Assembly: GCA_963825415.1 (NCBI GenBank)
Contig: CAWGTD010000006.1
Span: 682,001-746,000, forward strand
Length of the DNA: 64,000 nt
DNA from: BP-464 sp963825415
GTDB taxonomy: Bacteria > Actinomycetota > Thermoleophilia > Solirubrobacterales > Solirubrobacteraceae
Direction of reading: 5' to 3'
Shown: one piece after another, positions 59,957 through 64,000 of the stretch
Position numbering within the stretch: the stretch's first letter is position 1
Layout of the letters: each line of letters starts with the position of its first letter
The notes under the pieces: generated by a model
What the model was told of the DNA's origin: nothing
Databases searched by the model: none
What the model saw: only the letters and a program-made list of their open reading frames with translations
Position numbers and translations under genes: made by a program

Positions 59957-61324
59957 CTAGGCGGTGATGGCGGGGCGCGGCGCGGCGAACTCGCTGATGC
60001 GGCGCTCCATGTCCAGCTCGGCCTCGAAGTCCGCATCATCGGCGTGCTGGAAGGCCACGCCCTTGCGCTCGAGGACGCGGAGGAAGACCTGCACCAGCTC
60101 GGCGTCGAGCTGGCTGCCGCTGACGCGCTCGAGCTCGGCGATCGCCTCGGCGGGCGAGACGGGCTCGCGGTAGGAGTCGCGGGCGGTCATCACGTCGTAG
60201 GTGTCGGCGATCGAGATCATCCGGCTGAGCATCGGGATCTCGTCGCCGGGGAGGCCGCGCGGGTAGCCCTTGCCGTCGATGCGCTCGTGGTGGGCGAGGA
60301 TGATGTCGGCGATCGGCCCGTAGCCGTCGACCTGGCGCACGACCCGCGCGCCCTGCGCGGGGTGCTTCTTGACGATCTCCCAATCGTCGTCGTCGAGCTT
60401 GCGGTTCGCCAGCAGGATGTGGTCGGGGAAGATGAACTTGCCGATGTCGTGCAGCAGGCCGGCGGTGTGGACGAGCTCCTGGTCGGTCTCGCTACAGCCG
60501 GCCTCGCGGGCGATCTCGCGGGCGTAGCGGGCGACGGCCGCGCAGTGGCGCGCCGTCATCTTGTCGCGCAGCGACAGCGTCTGGAGCATCGCGGTGAGCA
60601 CGCCCACCTGCAACGACGCCAGCTGCTTGGTGCGCGCCCCCAGCTGCTCGGCGCGATCCTTCGACAGGAGGAGCTCGCGAAGCAGGTACTGATAGAGGAC
60701 GACGACGCCGACCAGCAGGCCGAGCGCGACGCCGCCGCCGTGCGCCTGGGCGTAGATGATCGCGGCGGCCAGGCCGCCAACGGCTACCTGCGACGGCAGG
60801 ACCGGGATGTAGAAGCTGCGCGTCGCCTGCCAGATCGAGTGGCCGTCGGCGATCCGGTGCGTGGCCGCCACCTGGAAGAAGTTCAGCGCGTTGGCAAGGA
60901 CGAACACGCTGATGACGACCAGCGCGAAGTTGAGGTCGACGGGCTGGACGTCGAAGCGGGTGGCGAGCGCGTGCACCAGCCAGCCGCCGACCAGCGGGAA
61001 GACCGTGAAGGTGGCGACGTTGCTCGCGACGCTGTGCACCGGCGGGCGCCGCCGGGCGCCGTCGGCGAGCATCGTCAACACGCCGATCAGTGCGGCGGGG
61101 ACCGGGCCCATCAAGACCATCGCCAGGCCGACCGCCAGAAACGCCCCGGAGACGGTGACGAGCTTGGTGTCGACCTCGAGCCGGTCGCCGATCAGGGCGA
61201 AGGCGACCAGCACGAGCAGCGTGGTCAGGTCCCAGGTCCCGATGTCCCAGACCAACACGCTGAAGCCCGCCGCGGCGGTGAGCTCGGCGACCGAGACGAT
61301 CAGAGACGTACGACGAGAACCCAT
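59957..61324 (-). CDS. Membrane HD-GYP domain phosphodiesterase
   Basis: 455 residues. The N-terminal half has six to eight membrane helices ('FSVLVWDIGTWDLTTLLVLV', 'LVGGWLVHALATRF', 'FALVVISVFVLANAL'), like MASE-type sensor domains. 'LLLSKDRAEQLGARTKQLAS' is a coiled linker. The HD-GYP domain has 'HTAGLLHDIGKFIFP' (HD), 'EIVKKHPAQGARVV' and 'IILAHHERIDGKGYPRGLPG' (HHE...GYP). It probably degrades cyclic di-GMP in response to a membrane signal. No GGDEF or EAL gene is in the window. Confidence 0.9.
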   Translation of the reverse strand: MGSRRTSLIVSVAELTAAAGFSVLVWDIGTWDLTTLLVLVAFALIGDRLEVDTKLVTVSGAFLAVGLAMVLMGPVPAALIGVLTMLADGARRRPPVHSVASNVATFTVFPLVGGWLVHALATRFDVQPVDLNFALVVISVFVLANALNFFQVAATHRIADGHSIWQATRSFYIPVLPSQVAVGGLAAAIIYAQAHGGGVALGLLVGVVVLYQYLLRELLLSKDRAEQLGARTKQLASLQVGVLTAMLQTLSLRDKMTARHCAAVARYAREIAREAGCSETDQELVHTAGLLHDIGKFIFPDHILLANRKLDDDDWEIVKKHPAQGARVVRQVDGYGPIADIILAHHERIDGKGYPRGLPGDEIPMLSRMISIADTYDVMTARDSYREPVSPAEAIAELERVSGSQLDAELVQVFLRVLERKGVAFQHADDADFEAELDMERRISEFAAPRPAITA

Positions 61325-61647
61325 CTTCCCCGCTTATCGGCTGGTTTGTGGGCTTCTGTAGCGCTCACGAGGGCCCGGGCGGTGCATCGCGCCCGGTTCC
61401 GCGCGAGGACTTAACGCCGACGGGGCGCCGATGGCGCCCCGTCTAGACGAAAACCTGTTTCTGAATTCAGCTCTTCCAACCCATGACACCTATCCAATCC
61501 GTTGGGGAACAGTTGGGATGGCGGCACTCTCGGCCAACGCGTCTGCAGCTGCAAACGATGTGGAGGTATCGCAGCGCGATTGCACCGGAAAGCGCACAAA
61601 ACCTCCCAAAAGCTGCAAGCAACCCCTCCGAGGCCCATGATCGCCCC
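61325..61647. other. 323-bp gap between HD-GYP and MFS genes
   Basis: This is the longest stretch without a gene. Positions 61419-61443 form a perfect 11-bp hairpin (GACGGGGCGCC, loop GAT, then its complement). From about 61444 to 61640 the base composition is visibly poorer in GC than anywhere else here, with the palindrome CTGAATTCAG and two GCTGCAA copies. Reading frames in it look like chance. It must hold the divergent promoters of both genes and could contain a leader or small RNA. Confidence 0.45.
61419..61443. terminator. Strong 11-bp GC hairpin
   Basis: GACGGGGCGCC (61419-61429), loop GAT, then the complementary arm at 61433-61443. It lies between two divergent genes, so it is not at the end of either. 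It may be a leader-type attenuator in the transcript of the HD-GYP gene or a relic terminator. No T-run follows; on the plus strand TAGACGAAAA follows. Confidence 0.4.
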
Positions 61648-62880
61648 ATGAACGCGCGCGAGATCATGCGTCGGCCGGGCTTCAAGCCCCTCGCGGTGAC
61701 CTACGGTCTGAGCGAGATCGGCGACTGGCTGACGACGATCGCGCTGTCGGTCCTGGTCTACGACGCGACGGGCTCGGCGCTGGCGGCCACCGTGCTGTTC
61801 GTCTGCTCGAAGTTCCTGCCGGCGTTCGTCGCGCCCGGCATGACCGCGCGGATCGACCACGTGGCACCCCGACGCTCGCTGCCGGTGCTCTATGGCCTGG
61901 AGGCCGTGGGCTTCGTCGGCATGGCGCTGCTGCACGCCAGCGTGCCCGCCGTCGTCATGCTCGCCGCGCTGTGCGGCGGGGCGGCGCTGGTCGCCCGCGC
62001 CGTGACCCGTGCGGCGGTCGCCGCCGCGCTCACCGACGGCGACGACACCAGCGCGCTGCGCCGCGGCAACGGGATGCTCAACGTCATCTTCTCGGTCGCC
62101 TTCGCGGTCGGCCCCGCCGTCGCGGGCGGCGCGGTGGCGGCGTTCGGTGCCGCGACGACGCTGCTCGGCGGCGCCGCGGTGCTGGCCGTCATGGCGATCG
62201 TCGCGGGCGTCGCGGTACTCCCCTCGCTCGTCGTCGACGCAGAGGAGGACGGCCACGGCTGGTGGGAGAAGCTGGCGCGCGGTGTCCGGCACCTGCGCAG
62301 CGAGCCGCTGGCGTCGCGGATGTTCGGCGGCCAGGCCGTGCTTTTGGTCCTGTTCACGATGATCCCGCCGATCGAGGTCGTCTACGCGCGCCACGAGCTG
62401 GGGACCACGGCAGCCGGGCTCGGCGCCCTCCTGGGCGCGTGGGGCGCCGGGGCCGTGGCCGGCAGCGCGATCTTCGCCCGCGTCTCGCGCGGTTCCACGC
62501 TGATCATGGCGCTCGGCGCCACAGCCGCGATCGGCGTCTCGTATCTCGGGATGGGCCTTGCCGGCACGCTGACCACCGCGTGCGTGCTCTCGGCCGTCGG
62601 CGGCCTCGGCAACGGGATGCAGTGGGTGGCGTTCGTCACCTCGATCCAGGAGCGCGTCCCCGCACAGCTCCAGGCACGCGCGATGGCGCTTGTCGAGGCC
62701 CTCGGCTCGGCCGTCCCCGGTCTCGGCTTCGCCCTCGGCGGCCTGCTGGCCACCGCCTTCTCCGCACGCGTCGCCTACATGTTCGCCGGCGCCGCGATCC
62801 TCGGGATCGTCGCCGCCGCGACGCTCGTGCTGCGCGTCCTGCCTGGCACACAGCCGCACACCGCCGCCGTGATCGCCTGA
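61648..62880 (+). CDS. MFS transporter
   Basis: 410 residues with about 12 hydrophobic helices. 'LAVTYGLSEIGDWLTTIALS' is the helix-1 GDW motif of the enterobactin/macrolide-type exporter group. 'ARAVTRAAVAAALTDGDDTS' and 'LRRGNGMLNVIFSVAFAVGP' sit in the middle, and 'GLGALLGAWGAGAVAGSAIF' in the second half. It probably exports a small hydrophobic compound. I chose the ATG at 61648; an earlier ATG at 61636 is in another frame. It lies downstream of an AT-richer leader. Confidence 0.85.
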   Translation: MNAREIMRRPGFKPLAVTYGLSEIGDWLTTIALSVLVYDATGSALAATVLFVCSKFLPAFVAPGMTARIDHVAPRRSLPVLYGLEAVGFVGMALLHASVPAVVMLAALCGGAALVARAVTRAAVAAALTDGDDTSALRRGNGMLNVIFSVAFAVGPAVAGGAVAAFGAATTLLGGAAVLAVMAIVAGVAVLPSLVVDAEEDGHGWWEKLARGVRHLRSEPLASRMFGGQAVLLVLFTMIPPIEVVYARHELGTTAAGLGALLGAWGAGAVAGSAIFARVSRGSTLIMALGATAAIGVSYLGMGLAGTLTTACVLSAVGGLGNGMQWVAFVTSIQERVPAQLQARAMALVEALGSAVPGLGFALGGLLATAFSARVAYMFAGAAILGIVAAATLVLRVLPGTQPHTAAVIA

Positions 62881-62915
62881 CCCCTGCGGCGTCCGATGCG
62901 CGAGGATGGGGCGCG

Positions 62916-64000
62916 GTGCGTTCCATCGACCGACTCAGCGCTCTCGACGCTGCCTTCATCGACCTCGACACCCCTCGCGCTCCGCTGCACGTCGGCTGGA
63001 CCATGCGCTTCGAGGGGCGTGCGCCGACGCTGTCCGCGCTGCGCCGGCACCTCGAGGCGCGCCTGGACCAGGTGCCCCGCTTCCGCCGACGGGCGGCACG
63101 CGCGCCGGGCGGGCTCGCGTGGGTCGACGATCAGACGTTCGACATCGCCCGGCACGTGCATGCCGTCTCGCTCGCGGCGCCGGGCGGACCCGCCGAGCTG
63201 CGCGACGTCGCCGGCGTCCTGCTCAGCGGTCCGCTCGACCCCGAACGCCCGCTGTGGCGGCTGCACCTCGTCGAGCGGCCGACCGGCGACGGCTTCGCGC
63301 TGGTCGGCCAGGCGCACCATGCGCTCGTCGACGGGATCGCGGCGGTCGACGTCGCGATGCTGCTGTTCGACGTGGCGGGCGCCGAGCCGCGTGCGCCCAG
63401 CCAGATCGCGTGGAGCCCAAAGCCGCCTCCGACGCGGGCCACCGCCATCGGCGACGCTGCCGGCGCGGGCATGCGCGGTGGGCTCGACGTTCTCCGAGAG
63501 CTCGGCCGCCGCGCCGCACAGCCAGCGGCGTCCTCCGCTGCGCTGCGCGAGGCGCGCGACACCATCGCCGGGGTGCTGTCGCCCGCGCCGGCCACCGGCC
63601 TGGACCGCTCGGTCACCGCCCGGCGGACGGTGGGGTTCGCCACCGCCTCGCTCGACGGGGTGCGCGAGGCCGGCCGCAGGCGCGGCGCGACCATCAACGA
63701 CGTCCTGCTGGCCGCCTCCTCGTTGGCACTCGGGCGCGCACTGCGCGGGATGGGCGACCGCCCCGCATTCCTGAAGGCGCTCGTGCCCGTCGACGTCCGC
63801 GACGGCGCGGCCGACGCGGAGCTCGGCAACGCGATCTCGTTCATGCCCGTCGACCTGCCTGTCGCCGAGACCGATCCCAGCGCGGTGCTGCGCACCATCC
63901 GTGACCGCACGCGCGTCGCCAAGTCCGGGGGCGCCGCGGCGGCCTTCGGCGCTCTGGCGCGCGCCGGCGACCTGCTGCCGCCGGTAGCGCGGCGGCTGGT
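62916..64000 (+). CDS. WS/DGAT-type acyltransferase, N-terminal part (cut by window edge)
   Basis: From a GTG at 62916 the frame stays open to the right edge (about 361 codons). 'SIDRLSALDAAFIDLDTPRA' is the usual start of the wax ester synthase/diacylglycerol acyltransferase family. 'FALVGQAHHALVDGIAAVDV' holds the catalytic HHxxxDG motif, and 'GATINDVLLAASSLALGRAL' the conserved NDVxLA segment. It makes wax esters or triacylglycerol from acyl-CoA, giving neutral-lipid stores. The C-terminus is outside the window. Confidence 0.9.
   Translation, partial: MRSIDRLSALDAAFIDLDTPRAPLHVGWTMRFEGRAPTLSALRRHLEARLDQVPRFRRRAARAPGGLAWVDDQTFDIARHVHAVSLAAPGGPAELRDVAGVLLSGPLDPERPLWRLHLVERPTGDGFALVGQAHHALVDGIAAVDVAMLLFDVAGAEPRAPSQIAWSPKPPPTRATAIGDAAGAGMRGGLDVLRELGRRAAQPAASSAALREARDTIAGVLSPAPATGLDRSVTARRTVGFATASLDGVREAGRRRGATINDVLLAASSLALGRALRGMGDRPAFLKALVPVDVRDGAADAELGNAISFMPVDLPVAETDPSAVLRTIRDRTRVAKSGGAAAAFGALARAGDLLPPVARRL

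Noticed and set aside
1..64000. tRNA, rRNA, CRISPR array or insertion sequence
   Set aside because: I looked along the window and found no cloverleaf-like segments, no regularly spaced repeats and no transposase or integrase frames.

Overview
The window is very GC-rich, has many GTG starts and densely packed genes, and encodes mostly actinobacterial families (DUF2804, DUF3618/Holin-X membrane pairs, SpoIVB-type S55 proteins, WS/DGAT acyltransferase, SCP2 proteins, many acyl-CoA dehydrogenases and enoyl-CoA hydratases). It looks like chromosomal DNA from a soil-type actinomycete; the S55, GerW and SpoIIE families together with DUF2804 lean towards Thermoleophilia/Solirubrobacterales. That placement is inference from gene content. 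No rRNA, tRNA, CRISPR array, transposase or integrase was seen, so this is ordinary chromosome rather than a mobile island.

Layout. 0-6 kb: a secretory lipase cut by the window edge, a glycosidase lipoprotein, an Fe-S trafficking trio (A-type carrier, BolA, monothiol glutaredoxin), a cytochrome P450 and an S55 protein. 6-16 kb: an mtnA remnant, an M14 carboxypeptidase, DegV, an AI-2E-type transporter, small envelope proteins, nitrilase/TetR, DUF2804 and a membrane SpoIIE-type phosphatase with an 18-residue repeat rod. 16-31 kb: acyl-CoA and organic-acid catabolism (lactate 2-monooxygenase, two enoyl-CoA hydratases, CaiB transferase, BKACE, acyl-CoA carboxylase beta, two acyl-CoA dehydrogenases, SDR) with a MerR regulator and a candidate shared operator in two of its promoters. 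31-43 kb: a cyclase, GNAT, cupin, two glycosyltransferases with a Gfo/Idh oxidoreductase, MBL hydrolase, PlsC acyltransferase, glycerol kinase, biotin carrier, enoyl-CoA hydratase and a PadR/FAD-oxidoreductase divergon. 43-50.3 kb: exonuclease III, a response regulator and the biotin genes bioB-bioF-bioD and bioA around a spermidine-synthase-like membrane protein. 50-64 kb: GerW, rubredoxin, Nudix, FMN-barrel protein, epimerase, SCP2, a ZIP metal transporter under tandem DtxR-like boxes, aldehyde dehydrogenase, a membrane-anchored ECF sigma factor, leucine-type dehydrogenase, MBL, HD-GYP, MFS and a WS/DGAT acyltransferase cut by the right edge.

Together the genes describe an aerobe that degrades fatty or branched acyl-CoAs and hydroxy-acids, makes its own biotin (needed by the acyl-CoA carboxylase parts encoded here), builds glycerolipids and possibly wax esters or triacylglycerol, and senses its environment through anchored sigma and phosphatase regulators.

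A strong caveat is that about a dozen otherwise good genes carry single-base frameshifts. Several are one extra G or C in a GGG/CCC run, and removing it restores the family's normal end. This looks like a sequence with residual indel errors. Two further genes (mtnA-like and HerA/DUF853-like) have lost large parts, which single-base errors cannot explain.
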